A stretch of DNA of 64,000 nt from Streptomyces sp. R44 (GTDB lineage Bacteria > Actinomycetota > Actinomycetes > Streptomycetales > Streptomycetaceae), in assembly GCF_041053105.1 (NCBI RefSeq), contig NZ_CP163444.1, positions 3,534,001 through 3,598,000 of the forward strand, in the 5' to 3' direction. A program made the translations under genes and the position numbers. A model generated the notes under the pieces. That model searched no databases. It was given only the letters and a program-made list of their open reading frames with translations, and was not told the DNA's origin. Below are positions 8,256 through 16,797 of this stretch, piece after piece (position 1 is the stretch's first letter; each line of letters starts with the position of its first letter).

Positions 8256-9316
8256 TGTGGTCCCTCCCCGTCCTCCCGAAGCCTGCCGGACGGCTCCGAG
8301 CCTAGGAACGCGACCGCCGGTCCCGCTGTGCGTCGGGCGCGGGCCTCCTTGACGCTCAGCGCACGGAACTCGGTGGGGCTGAGTCCGTACGCCGCCCGGA
8401 AGGCGCGGCTGAAGACCGCCGGGCCGCTGAACCCCCAGTGCGCGGCGACGGCCTGCACGGGCCGCCCGGCGAGTTCGGGACGGGCGAGGTCGTCACGGCA
8501 GCGCTCCAGACGGCGGCGCCGGACGCGGACCTGGACGGTCTCGCCGTCGCCGTGCGCCTGGAAGAGCTGGTGGAGGGTCCGTACGGAGATGTGGTGGGCG
8601 GCGGCGACGGTGGCCGGGGTGAGGTCGGGGTCGCCGAGATGGGTGTCGACGAAGGTGTGGACGCGCTGGAGCAGGGCCCGCGCCCGGGCCTCGGCGGGGA
8701 GCTGGTCCTCGGCGTCGAGGTTCTGGGCGAGGCAGGCGGCGACGAGGTCGACGACGACCGAGCCGAGCCGCGGCAGGTCCTCGGGCGCGCACTGTCCGGC
8801 GTGGCCCTCCAGGGAGCCGAGGAAGGAGGCGAGGACCGCCCCGAGTCCATGGCCTCCGGGGATGCGGCTGGCGAGCAGCCGGTCGATCCGCCGGGGCCGC
8901 AGGGGCAGGACGTCACGCGGGAGTTGGAGCATCAGCAGGTGTACCGGACCCGCGTCGGTGGGCACGGCCGCGTCGGAGGGCCGCGAGGTGTCCCAGAAGA
9001 CCAGGTCCCCCGCCCCGACGCTGCAGTCGTTGCGCTGCTGGGACAGGAAGGTGGCGCCCCGCCGCATCAGGCCCAGCTGGTACTGCTCCGGGTCGCCGCG
9101 CCGGATCAGGGCGGGCGTACGGCGGGAGCGCAGGGGCGAGAAGGCGAACCGTGCGACGCGGACGGTCTTCAGGTCGAGGACGGCGGCCTCGGCCTGGAAG
9201 TCGGCGGGCCGCTCGACGCTGAGCGCGGTGGGCATCACCTCCCTCGTGACGAGGTCGGCGAACCAGTCGAAACGTTCCCGCGCGGGCAACTCCCCTGCCG
9301 AGACCACGGACCACAT
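8252..9316 (-). CDS. AraC family transcriptional regulator
   Basis: About 354 residues. The first 190 form a cupin-like AraC_binding_2 region (WFADLVTREVMPTALSVE, then GDLVFWDTSRPS). The C-terminal 110 hold the two HTHs of the AraC family: DLTPATVAAAHHISVRTLHQLF and PVQAVAAHWGFSGPAVFSRAFRAAYGLSP. ATG 9316 has GGGGGAG six bases upstream; GTG 9319 directly before it is also possible. It is the first gene of a three-frame chain with the micro-ORF and a GNAT protein, so it may control them. Ligand unknown. Confidence 0.9.
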   Translation of the reverse strand: MWSVVSAGELPARERFDWFADLVTREVMPTALSVERPADFQAEAAVLDLKTVRVARFAFSPLRSRRTPALIRRGDPEQYQLGLMRRGATFLSQQRNDCSVGAGDLVFWDTSRPSDAAVPTDAGPVHLLMLQLPRDVLPLRPRRIDRLLASRIPGGHGLGAVLASFLGSLEGHAGQCAPEDLPRLGSVVVDLVAACLAQNLDAEDQLPAEARARALLQRVHTFVDTHLGDPDLTPATVAAAHHISVRTLHQLFQAHGDGETVQVRVRRRRLERCRDDLARPELAGRPVQAVAAHWGFSGPAVFSRAFRAAYGLSPTEFRALSVKEARARRTAGPAVAFLGSEPSGRLREDGEGPQ

Positions 9317-9405
9317 CACACGCTCCCCCGTCGAGCTTCCTGTCGGCGGCCAGAATGCAGTGGCGAGAACGCGTTTGTCGCCGGGTCAGGGTCCCGGCGT
9401 GGCGG

Positions 9406-10134
9406 TCACGGGGTGCCCAGGAAGCCGGGGTCGGTGCCGTCGAGCTGCAGGGCCGTCTCGCGTCCGAGGCCGAGGAGCTGGTCCAGGGGGACGACCGCGC
9501 GGCTGGTCCCGGCCAGGTCCTGGTGCGCCTCGGCGGACCACAGCGGCGGATAGAGGCTGAGCCCCTCCCCGCCGGTCAGCCCGGGGACCTCGTCGCGCCA
9601 GCCGGGCCAGCGCAGCCCCTCGTAGAACTCCTCGGCGCCGCCGGCGAGCAGCCAGGACAGCCAGGCGCCGTACCCGGCGCCGACGGCGTCCCAGCGCAGC
9701 GAGTCGGGCGCGAAGTAGACCATCTCGCCGGGCCGGCCCGGCAGACCGGTCTCCTCCTCCGTCCCGCCCTGGATCGCGAAGGTCCCGCCGAGCACGTCGT
9801 GCGCCACCACGAGCCCTGCGGCGGGCCGCCAGTCGGCGTCGGGTTCGTCGGGGTAGCCGTTGACGCGCGCGAGGCCGGGCAGGCGCCGGTCGTTGTGGAC
9901 GGCCGGGCTGCCGTACAGCCGCAGCCAGCCGTCGTCGACGAGCACCCCGCCGGTGTGGAACACGAACGCGCCGAGGTACGAGCGGACGGTGACCTGTGTC
10001 TGGAGGAGGGTGGCCGCCGCCTGTCCGGGGTCGGGGTCCAGTACCTCGACGGGCACCTTCGCGGCCCGCAGCTCCTCTTCGAGCAGCGGCCACGCCGGCT
10101 CGTCGACCTCGGTCAGCTCGCTCAGTTCACGCAC
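9406..10134 (-). CDS. DUF2625 family protein
   Basis: 242 residues, soluble. The order of segments (VRELSELTEVDEPAWPLLEE, GAFVFHTGGVLVDDGWLRLY, WRPAAGLVVAHDVLGGTFAI, GEMVYFAPDSLRWDAVGAGY) matches DUF2625, a family with no established function that includes E. coli-type homologues. GTG 10134 starts the conserved region directly. No operon partner: the AraC gene ends 90 bp away in the same direction and the PadR gene is divergent. Confidence 0.82.
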   Translation of the reverse strand: MRELSELTEVDEPAWPLLEEELRAAKVPVEVLDPDPGQAAATLLQTQVTVRSYLGAFVFHTGGVLVDDGWLRLYGSPAVHNDRRLPGLARVNGYPDEPDADWRPAAGLVVAHDVLGGTFAIQGGTEEETGLPGRPGEMVYFAPDSLRWDAVGAGYGAWLSWLLAGGAEEFYEGLRWPGWRDEVPGLTGGEGLSLYPPLWSAEAHQDLAGTSRAVVPLDQLLGLGRETALQLDGTDPGFLGTP

Positions 10135-10161
10135 AGGGAAATCGTCGCACGCGGTCCGGGG

Positions 10162-10226
10162 TCGTCGACCGGGGGCGTCGACCGGGAGCGTCGACCGGGA
10201 GCGTTGATCGAAGGCGTTGATCGGCG
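10162..10226. repeat. Five tandem 13-bp units upstream of a PadR gene
   Basis: GCGTCGACCGGGA repeats head-to-tail from 10162 to 10226. The central two copies are identical, and the last two drift to GCGTTGATCGAAG and GCGTTGATCGGCG. The array lies in the 118-bp divergent spacer between DUF2625 and padR, about 27 bp before the padR start. A regulator site or slippage array are both possible. Confidence 0.6.
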
Positions 10227-10252
10227 GCCCTCCCGGAGGTATCTTGCATTAC

Positions 10253-10627
10253 ATGGTTCCTGGCGAAGCAAGATCTGAGACGGCGGCCGGAAAGGTCGCC
10301 AGTCAGCTGCGCAAGGGGGTACTGGAGTACTGCGTCCTCGCCCTGCTGCGCGACGGCCCGCGCTACGGCGTCGAGATCCTCGACGAACTGGCGGCGGTCA
10401 GCGTCATGACCACCAGCCAGGGCACGATCTACCCCTTGCTGTCCCGGCTGCGCCGCGACGGGCTCGTCGACACCGAGCTGCGCGAGTCGGCCACCGGCCC
10501 CGCCCGCCGCTACTACACGCTCACCGCGCCGGGCAGGACCGCGCTCACCGAGTTCGCCGAGAGCTGGCCGCGCTTCCGCGACGGCGTCGACCACTTCCTG
10601 ACCGCACCCCACGGAGGCTCCGCATGA
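10253..10627 (+). CDS. PadR family transcriptional regulator
   Basis: 124 residues. Winged-helix core: LRKGVLEYCVLALLRDGPRYG, VEILDELAAVSVMTTSQGTIYP, LLSRLRRDGLVDTE, YYTLTAPGRTAL. This is the standard PadR N-terminal domain with a short C-terminal dimer helix. ATG 10253 sits inside TATCTTGCATTACATGG with no ribosome-binding site, so the transcript may be leaderless. In other actinobacteria TTGCATTACATGG-like motifs are frequent at PadR/DUF1700 operons and may be its own operator. Its stop overlaps the next start (ATGA). Confidence 0.88.
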   Translation: MVPGEARSETAAGKVASQLRKGVLEYCVLALLRDGPRYGVEILDELAAVSVMTTSQGTIYPLLSRLRRDGLVDTELRESATGPARRYYTLTAPGRTALTEFAESWPRFRDGVDHFLTAPHGGSA

Positions 10628-11199
10628 CCGGCACCGAACACCCCCTCGTGACCGACTACCTGGCCACGATCGAGCAGGAGGCGTCCTTCCTGCCCGCGGG
10701 CCGGCGCGAGGAACTCCTCGCCGACCTGCGCGAACACCTCGCGGTCGCCGTCGGCGACGAGGAGGACCCGCAGGCCGTCCGCGCGGCCCTCGAACGGCTC
10801 GGCAGCCCCTCGGCCATCGTGGCCGCGGCCCGCGCGGAGGAGCCGGAGACCACCGCGGTGCCGGCGCCGGCCAAGGACCCGCAGCCGCGGTCGCGAACGG
10901 TCACCACCGCCGTGCTGCTCGGCATCAGCGGAGTCGCCACCGCCGTCTCCCCCTTCGTCGGCGTGGTCGTTCTCGTCGTCGGCCTCGTGATGCTGTGGAC
11001 GTCCACCGCATGGGAGCAGCGCACCAAGGTGTTCGCGACCGTCCTCACCGTCGCACTGCCGGTCCTGATCATCCTCGGCATGTTCCTCCTGGCGGCCCGC
11101 GTCGGCCCGACGGAGCTGCTCGTCGTGCTCGCGCTGGGCATCGCCCTGCCGGCCACGGCGGCGGTGCGCCTGCTCCGCACCCAGCCCCCGACCGCCTGA
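10624..11199 (+). CDS. DUF1700/HAAS-domain membrane protein
   Basis: 191 residues. The N-terminal HAAS (DUF1700-type) helices run DYLATIEQEASFLPAGRREE and ADLREHLAVAVGDEEDPQAV. A linker rich in Pro/Ala follows, then three to four membrane helices from about residue 95. HAAS proteins are the usual partners of PadR regulators and are thought to sense envelope state or shuttle the regulator, but the mechanism is unproven. Overlaps padR by four bases. Confidence 0.8.
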   Translation: MTGTEHPLVTDYLATIEQEASFLPAGRREELLADLREHLAVAVGDEEDPQAVRAALERLGSPSAIVAAARAEEPETTAVPAPAKDPQPRSRTVTTAVLLGISGVATAVSPFVGVVVLVVGLVMLWTSTAWEQRTKVFATVLTVALPVLIILGMFLLAARVGPTELLVVLALGIALPATAAVRLLRTQPPTA

Positions 11200-11233
11200 C
11201 CCGCCGCGGGACCAAGATCATCACGGGTGCAGA

Positions 11234-11836
11234 ATGACCCGTATGACCCTGTCGAACACACCGAAGTCGGCCACGATCGACGACGCTCGCACGGTCGGCC
11301 GGACGCTGGCCTCCGCCTTCGGCGACGACCCGATGATGCGCTGGTTCTTCCCCGACGACGCCTCGCGCGAGACGGGCCTCGTCCGCTACTTCACGACCCT
11401 CTTCACCCGGCAGTACGGCCTCCACGGCGTCTGCGAGCGGACCGGTTCGGCGGCCGCCTTCTGGGTGTCGCCCGAGGGCGCGGACAAGGCCGTCCCGGAC
11501 GCGGAGACGATTCAGCAGCTCGTGGAGATACTCGGCGACCGCGCCCCGGTCTTCCAGGAGGCCGTGACGGCGGCCGCCGAGCACGGGCCGACCGAACCGC
11601 ACTGGTACCTCGCCGTCATCGGCGCCGACCCCGCCGCCCGCGGCCGGGGCCACGGCTCGGCCCTCCTCCGCTCGGGCCTCGCGAAGGCCGACGCGGACGG
11701 CCTGCCGGTCTACCTGGAGTCCTCGAAGCCGGACAACCTGCCGGTCTACGAGCACTTCGGCTTCAAGGTCGTCGACGAGTTCCCGCTGCCGGGCGGCGGC
11801 CCGGTCCTGTGGGCCATGAAGCGGGACCCTCGCTGA
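11234..11836 (+). CDS. GNAT family N-acetyltransferase
   Basis: 200 residues. SATIDDARTVGRTLASAFGDDP is the typical opening of the ToxA/Rv-type actinobacterial GNATs. The acetyl-CoA loop is GADPAARGRGHGSALLRSGL, and the end NLPVYEHFGFKVVDEFPLPG closes the fold. Substrate unknown. ATG 11234 is used; a second ATG three codons later would also serve. Stands alone, convergent with the next gene (6 bp apart). Confidence 0.88.
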   Translation: MTRMTLSNTPKSATIDDARTVGRTLASAFGDDPMMRWFFPDDASRETGLVRYFTTLFTRQYGLHGVCERTGSAAAFWVSPEGADKAVPDAETIQQLVEILGDRAPVFQEAVTAAAEHGPTEPHWYLAVIGADPAARGRGHGSALLRSGLAKADADGLPVYLESSKPDNLPVYEHFGFKVVDEFPLPGGGPVLWAMKRDPR

Positions 11837-11842
11837 CGCCCT

Positions 11843-12466
11843 TCAGAGGAGCTGCGGCGGACCGATGACCTCCCGGCCGATCCGCTCGGCCAGATGCCGG
11901 GCGAGCCGGTCCTCGTAACCGTCGAGGTTGCCGAGGCGGATGTGCACGAGGACCAGGTGCGTGTCGGCGGGCACGTCGAGTTCACGCGAGTCGTTGTTGA
12001 GGACGAGCGTGACCTCGGCGTGCTTGTACTCGCCGTAGAAGCCGCGCTCCGGCACCTCGGACCATTCGAGGCTCTCCCAGTTGATCCAGGCCGGGAACAC
12101 GCCGACCGCGTCCACGAGGCGGTCCTCGACGCTACCGACGGGCTGGTCCTCGATCGAGAAGCCGAGCGGCAGGTACGCCTCCGCCCCGCTCAGGTCCTCG
12201 GGCAGCTCGCGGACGGGGATCGTCCGGGTCAGGTCCGGGAGCCCCGGCGGCGGCACGGCGGGGGCGCCCGTGGCGTCCCAGCACACGAGCCGGGCCTCGG
12301 GCAGTTCGCCGCACAGCCGCCTCAGCTCGTCCAGGGTGTGCGCCTCGGCCTCCACCGACACCTGGGAGTACGGCCTGACGCCGAAGGCCACCATCTGCCG
12401 GGCCACCCGCAGGGCTTCGGCGCGGTCGGGGCTGCGGAAGATCGGATACGCGACGTCGTCGGACAT
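11843..12466 (-). CDS. Conserved hypothetical protein, 207 aa
   Basis: Soluble protein starting MSDDVAYPIFRSPDRAEALR and ending EDRLARHLAERIGREVIGPP. No motif recognised. It has a Leu/Glu-rich two-domain look, with AEVTLVLNNDSRELDVPADT strands near the end. ATG at 12466 is chosen as the only start before the codon pattern fades. Not in an operon with the PIN gene upstream (83 bp away). Function unknown. Confidence 0.72.
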   Translation of the reverse strand: MSDDVAYPIFRSPDRAEALRVARQMVAFGVRPYSQVSVEAEAHTLDELRRLCGELPEARLVCWDATGAPAVPPPGLPDLTRTIPVRELPEDLSGAEAYLPLGFSIEDQPVGSVEDRLVDAVGVFPAWINWESLEWSEVPERGFYGEYKHAEVTLVLNNDSRELDVPADTHLVLVHIRLGNLDGYEDRLARHLAERIGREVIGPPQLL

Positions 12467-12549
12467 GCCCTGACACTGCCACGCGCGGGGCGACCGGTTC
12501 CTCCGTTTTACGGGTGGTGCTTCGGTGCGGTCCGGGCGGCCGGCGCCCG

Positions 12550-12966
12550 TCAGGGCAGCAGCGTGAAGGTGTCGACGTGCGCGGGGCGGACGGCGCCGAA
12601 GTGGCGGCGGTCCACGGTGGCGACCTCCCTCACGCCGAGCCGCTCGGCGCAGGCGATGACGGACGCGTCCACGAGGCCGAGGGGGAACCCCGCGTACCGG
12701 GCTGTCAGTTCGGCGATCCGCAGCCAGTCCCCCGGGTGCACGGGTTCGACCGTGAGGAGCCCTTCGGCGAAGTCCTGGGCGAGCAGCAGCTCGGAGCGGG
12801 CGCCGAGGCGACGGCCGAGCAGGTGGGCGACTTCGGCGAGGACGAGGGTGGGGACGACGAGAGGCCCGGGATGGGTCTCCAGGAGCCGCACACACCGGTG
12901 GTGCCAGGCGTCGCTCCTGTCGTGCAGGGCGTAGAGCGGTCCGGCGTCGACGATCAGCGTGCTCAT
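12550..12966 (-). CDS. PIN domain toxin, VapC-like
   Basis: 138 residues with PIN acidic residues in order: IVDAGPLYALHDRSD (Asp 7), VLAEVAHLLG (Glu about 45), GLVDASVIACAERLG (Asp about 100) and VATVDRRHF. PIN nucleases of VapBC modules cut specific tRNA or rRNA. The start overlaps the stop of the upstream antitoxin (ATGA), the standard VapBC order. Whether it is active cannot be told, although all four acidic positions appear present. Confidence 0.85.
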   Translation of the reverse strand: MSTLIVDAGPLYALHDRSDAWHHRCVRLLETHPGPLVVPTLVLAEVAHLLGRRLGARSELLLAQDFAEGLLTVEPVHPGDWLRIAELTARYAGFPLGLVDASVIACAERLGVREVATVDRRHFGAVRPAHVDTFTLLP

Positions 12967-13253
12967 GCGCTGCGTCGCACCTCGCGCGCCTCCTCCTCGG
13001 CGATGAGGTCCCGCCCGTCGGCCAGGCCGGCCAGCAGCTCCTCCATGCGCTCCGCGATGTCGCTGCGGCCGCTGGCGCCCGAGCCGGTGGAGTGGAACCT
13101 GCGCCGAACAGGGGCATCGCCCTGCTCGTCGCCGGGCAGGTGGGCGGCGATGGCCTCGCGCGTCCACTCCGAGACGGTCATGCCTCGCCGGGCGGCCTCG
13201 TGACGCATGCGGGCGTCCAGCGACTCGTCGATCTTGATCGTCGTCCGCTTCAT
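12963..13253 (-). CDS. Ribbon-helix-helix antitoxin, VapB-like
   Basis: 96 residues. KRTTIKIDESLDARMRHEAA followed by RRGMTVSEWTREAIAAHL is a ribbon-helix-helix DNA-binding domain. The C-terminal half (SGRSDIAERMEELLAGLADG and on) is acidic and helical and would wrap the PIN partner. ATG 13253 is chosen over upstream in-frame ATGs because the beta-strand begins at residue 2. It is likely to repress its own promoter together with the toxin. Confidence 0.82.
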   Translation of the reverse strand: MKRTTIKIDESLDARMRHEAARRGMTVSEWTREAIAAHLPGDEQGDAPVRRRFHSTGSGASGRSDIAERMEELLAGLADGRDLIAEEEAREVRRSA

Positions 13254-13296
13254 GTATGCCAGCATACCCACGACATTTTCACGGGTACGCGGCGCT

Positions 13297-13774
13297 TCAC
13301 GCCGCCACCGCCTCGTGCACGTTCGCGTCCGCCTCGCAGTCCGGGCAGCGGCCCGGTTGCCAGGCGCGGAAGGCGACCTCCTCGCAGGTGACGCAGGTCT
13401 GGATCGGGGGCGGGGACCTCGCTCGGGGCCTCCGCGACCGCGCCCGGGTTGCTGTACGAGACCGTGCGCGTCACCATCCGGCCGTTGCGGAGGCGGTCGC
13501 GGGTCCGGCTCAGGTAGCCGTGGGCCTCCAGTTCGCGCAGGGCGGCGGCGATGCGGGTCTCGCCCTCGGGGAAGCGCGCGGCGAGGTGCTTGATGCCGAT
13601 GCGCGACCCGGCGGGCAGCGACTGGATGTGGACGGCGAGGCCGATCGCGAGGAGCGAGAGGTGCTCGTGCTGCGCGAGGTGGTTGCCGACGACGGTGAAG
13701 CGCGTCGTGTGGGGGACGTTGGCGTGGATGACGCCCGCGCGGGAAACGGGCGCGCTAAGGTTCTTTGTATCCAT
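13297..13774 (-). pseudogene. Frameshifted helix-turn-helix/zinc-ribbon protein
   Basis: Frame one gives MDTKNLSAPVSRAGVIHANV, then a MarR-like winged helix (LARFPEGETRIAAALRELEA, HGYLSRTRDRLRNGRMVTRT) and runs out as low-complexity sequence. After a run of five C near 13407-13411, the next frame gives CVTCEEVAFRAWQPGRCPDC, a zinc ribbon ending ANVHEAVAA and a stop at 13297. Streptomyces proteins of this type carry both parts in one frame, so a one-base indel has probably split this copy, or a sequencing error at the C run. The usual long central linker is also mostly missing. Start ATG 13774. Confidence 0.6.
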
Positions 13775-14099
13775 GGGGAAGGGTTTGCTTCCTCGATGGC
13801 CAGGCCCTCGTCGGGATTGCCGTCCCGCCGGGGGCCGAGCATTTTCAGTTCGGTTGAGGCGGAGCATATGCCCGGCAACCATCCCAAAATCCAGCCCAGT
13901 CGGCAGAGTTCCCTCGTGTGAGTGACGCCCCTCCTCAGCTGTGACCCCTCAGAGCAGGTGGGGTGGGGTGGGGTACTTCCCCCCGGTACTTGAAGGACGT
14001 CGGGGCCCACCGGGTCGCGGTGCTGGTCGACCCGGTGCGGACGCCGGAAGCGGCCCCCGCCCGGCATGGGCGGAGGCCGCTTCGTACGGTTTCAGGCGC
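13775..14099. other. Intergenic region with G-rich tract and terminator
   Basis: No gene found. It contains the upstream region of the frameshifted HTH gene, a run of four G-tracts at 13957-13973 (possible quadruplex on the + strand), a 9-bp inverted repeat ACCGGGTCG/CGACCCGGT near 14008-14035, and the hairpin listed at 14047-14083. Confidence 0.5.
14047..14083 (-). terminator. Hairpin after the VOC gene
   Basis: GAAGCGGCC at 14047-14055 pairs with GGCCGCTTC at 14075-14083, extended inward by further GC pairs. It lies 17 bp past the stop of the minus-strand VOC gene and has no long T run, as is usual for Streptomyces terminators. Confidence 0.65.
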
Positions 14100-14534
14100 T
14101 CAGTCGAGGCAGAACTCGTTGCCCTCGATGTCCTGCATGTTGATGCAGGACTCGTTCTCGCCGTCGGCGTACAGCGTCTTCAGGTGCGTCGCACCCAGCT
14201 TCACCAGGCGCTCGCACTCGGCCTCCAGGGTGGCGAGGCGCTCGTCGCCCACCAGTCCGGCGCCGGCGCGCACGTCGAGGTGGACCCGGTTCTTCACGGC
14301 CTTCCCCTCGGGGACGCGCTGGAAGAGCAGGCGCGGGCCCTTGCCGGTGGGGTCGGTGCAGGCGAAGTAGACGGGGCGCTCCTCGGCCGGCAGCGAGTGG
14401 TGGTACTCCTCCCAGGTGGCGAAGCCCTCCGGCGCGGGCGGTGTGACGTACCCGACCACCTCGCACCAGAAAGCGGCGAGACGCGCGGGCTCCGCGCAGT
14501 CGATGGTGACCTGGATTTCCTTGATCGCTGCCAT
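14100..14534 (-). CDS. VOC family protein (glyoxalase-like)
   Basis: 144 residues, one vicinal-oxygen-chelate unit: EIQVTIDCAEPARLAAFWCE, PRLLFQRVPEGKAVKNRVHL, HLKTLYADGENESCINMQDI, EGNEFCLD. This is the Streptomyces DUF-type glyoxalase pattern with D at the end of strand one and E in GNEFC. Such proteins bind metals or small ligands, and many confer resistance or are enzymes of unknown substrate. ATG 14534 is used; upstream in-frame codons lie in poor coding sequence. Confidence 0.85.
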   Translation of the reverse strand: MAAIKEIQVTIDCAEPARLAAFWCEVVGYVTPPAPEGFATWEEYHHSLPAEERPVYFACTDPTGKGPRLLFQRVPEGKAVKNRVHLDVRAGAGLVGDERLATLEAECERLVKLGATHLKTLYADGENESCINMQDIEGNEFCLD

Positions 14535-14589
14535 GCCGACACCGTAGCCGCCCGCCCTCATCTGCGCATTCCCCTTTTTCGGAGGCCCG

Positions 14590-16737
14590 TCAGGACGTCA
14601 GGACCACCAGCCGCTGCGTCGCGCGGGTCATCGCCACGTACCGGTCGACCGCGCCCTCGACGCCCTCGCCGAAGTTCTCCGGGTCGACCAGGATCACCAG
14701 GTCGAATTCGAGGCCCTTCGCCAGCGTCGGAGTGAGCGAGCGGACCCGGGAGCGCTCCTCGAACGCCGGGGCGCCGATGACGCAGGCGACGCCCTCCGCG
14801 TGCTCGGCGAGCCAGGTGTCGAGGATCCCGGACAGGTCCGCGACCGGAGCGTGGGTCACCGGGATCCCGTTGCTGCGGATGGACGTCGGCACGTTGGCGT
14901 CCGGGAGCGCGGCGCGGATGACCGGCTCGGCCTCCGCCATGACCTCTTCCGGCGTGCGGTAGTTGACGCTCAGGGACGTCATGTCGATGCGGTCGAAGCC
15001 GACCCGCTCCAGGCGCTCCCGCCACGACTCGGTGAAGCCGTGCCGGGCCTGGGCGCGGTCGCCGACGATCGTGAAGCTGCGGGAGGGGCAGCGCAGGAGC
15101 AGCATCTGCCATTCCGCGTCGCTGAGTTCCTGCGCCTCGTCGACGACGATGTGCGCGAACGGGCCGTCCAGCGGCTCCAGTTCGGCGGTCGGCAGGGCGC
15201 TCTCGTCGATCAGGCTGTCCTGGAGGTCCTTGCCGCGCAGCATCGTGACCGCGCCCTCGCCGTCGGCGTCGGCCGCGACGATGCTGTCGATGACGCCGGC
15301 CATCCGCTCGCGCTCGGCGGCGACGGTGGCCTTGCGCCGCAGCTTGAGGCGGGCGGTCTCCGGGTCGCCGAGCCGCTGCCGGGCCGCGTCCAGGAGCGGC
15401 AGGTCCGACACGGTCCACGCCTGGGCGTCCGCCCGCCGCAGCCGCTTCACCTCGTCGGGGTTCAGCCAGGGCGCGCACATCCGCAGGTACGCGGGGACGG
15501 TCCACAGGTCGCCGACGAGGTCGGCCGCCTCCAGCATCGGCCAGGCGCTGTGGAGGGCCCCGGTCAGCTCGCGGTCCTGGCGCAGCGACTTCCGGAACTG
15601 CTGCTCCGGGACCTCCTCGCCGTCGTACTTGTCGTAGAGGATCGAGACCAGGTGCTCCCAGATCTGCTCGCGCGCCTCGTTGTGCGGGGTACCGGGCTCG
15701 GCCGCGTCGAAGGCCTCCGCCCAGTCGGCGGCGGTGAGCCGGATGTCGGACCAGTGGGTGGAGACGGTCATGCCCTCGGTGGGCGGTTCCTCGTAGAAGG
15801 CGACGGCCTTCTCGATGGCCTCCACCATCTGCCGCGAGGACTTCAGACGGGCCACCTCGGGGTCGGCCTCCGCCGGCGCCTTCGCGCCCTCGGCGACCAG
15901 GTCCCGCACGGTGCAGGTGCGTACGCCCTCCTCGCCGAGACTGGGCAGCACGTCCGCGACGTAGTTCAGGTAGGGCTGGTGCGGGCCGACGAACAGCACG
16001 CCGCCGCGGCGGTGGCCGAGCCGCGGGTCGGAGTAGAGCAGGTGCGCGGTGCGGTGCAGGGCGACGACCGTCTTTCCCGTACCCGGGCCGCCGTCGACGA
16101 CGAGGGCGCCGCGCGAGCCCGCGCGGATGATGGCGTCCTGGTCGGACTGGATCGTGGCGAGGACGTCCCGCATCCGGGGCGAGCGGTTGCCGCCGAGGCT
16201 GGCGATGAACGCGGACTGGTCGTCGAGCGCCGCGTGCCCTTCGAGGCCCTCGGCGGTGAAGACCTCGTCCCAGTAGTCGGTGATGCGGCCGCCGGACCAG
16301 CGGTAGCGGCGTCGGCTCGCCAGGCCCATGGGGGTGGCGTGGGTCGCCGCGAAGAACGGTTCCGCCGCCGGGGAGCGCCAGTCGATGAGCAGTCGGCGGC
16401 CGGTGCTGTCGGTGAGGCCGAGACGGCCGATGTACACGGGCTCGGGGTCGTCCGTGCCGACCACGCGGCCCAGGCACAGGTCCAGGCCGAAGCGGCGCAG
16501 GGTCCGCAGGCGGCCGCTCAGCCGGTGGATCTCCGCGTCCCGGTCCATCGCCTCCCGGCCGACGCCGCCGGGTGCCTTCCGCTCGGCGTCGAGCCGCTCG
16601 GACAGCTCGGCGATCGTCTCGTCGAGGCAGCGGGCGATGGCCGCGAAGTGCTGCTCGTCGGCGGCGATGAGTGCCGGATCGGCCTTGGGAGAGAGGTTGC
16701 CGGAGAGGTCGAACACACCGGCAATAAGGGACGTCAT
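14590..16737 (-). CDS. helR: RNA polymerase recycling motor ATPase HelR
   Basis: 715 residues, UvrD/HelD superfamily. N-terminal coiled coil (AADEQHFAAIARCLDETIAE to about residue 75), Walker A GGPGTGKTVVALHR near 230, Walker B HIVVDEAQELSDAEW, and late helicase motifs NYRTPEEV, KGLEFDLVILVDPE, YVAMTRATQRLVVLTS. Established work on Streptomyces HelR shows it binds RNA polymerase, displaces rifamycins and gives rifamycin resistance. It is normally controlled by a palindromic rifamycin-associated element, and one is present 61 bp upstream. I recognise the start ('LSPKADPALIAADEQHF') as HelR rather than general HelD. ATG 16737; no strong ribosome-binding site. Confidence 0.9.
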   Translation of the reverse strand: MTSLIAGVFDLSGNLSPKADPALIAADEQHFAAIARCLDETIAELSERLDAERKAPGGVGREAMDRDAEIHRLSGRLRTLRRFGLDLCLGRVVGTDDPEPVYIGRLGLTDSTGRRLLIDWRSPAAEPFFAATHATPMGLASRRRYRWSGGRITDYWDEVFTAEGLEGHAALDDQSAFIASLGGNRSPRMRDVLATIQSDQDAIIRAGSRGALVVDGGPGTGKTVVALHRTAHLLYSDPRLGHRRGGVLFVGPHQPYLNYVADVLPSLGEEGVRTCTVRDLVAEGAKAPAEADPEVARLKSSRQMVEAIEKAVAFYEEPPTEGMTVSTHWSDIRLTAADWAEAFDAAEPGTPHNEAREQIWEHLVSILYDKYDGEEVPEQQFRKSLRQDRELTGALHSAWPMLEAADLVGDLWTVPAYLRMCAPWLNPDEVKRLRRADAQAWTVSDLPLLDAARQRLGDPETARLKLRRKATVAAERERMAGVIDSIVAADADGEGAVTMLRGKDLQDSLIDESALPTAELEPLDGPFAHIVVDEAQELSDAEWQMLLLRCPSRSFTIVGDRAQARHGFTESWRERLERVGFDRIDMTSLSVNYRTPEEVMAEAEPVIRAALPDANVPTSIRSNGIPVTHAPVADLSGILDTWLAEHAEGVACVIGAPAFEERSRVRSLTPTLAKGLEFDLVILVDPENFGEGVEGAVDRYVAMTRATQRLVVLTS

Positions 16738-16797
16738 TGATTAAAAACCCCGTTTTCGTGCATCTTTTGGCTTCGAGGAGCGATTGTGCGCCACGGA

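Noticed and set aside
13957..13973. G-tract as a CRISPR-like or tandem repeat element
   Set aside because: It is only four short G-runs with single T spacers; no spacer/repeat structure was found here or anywhere in the window.
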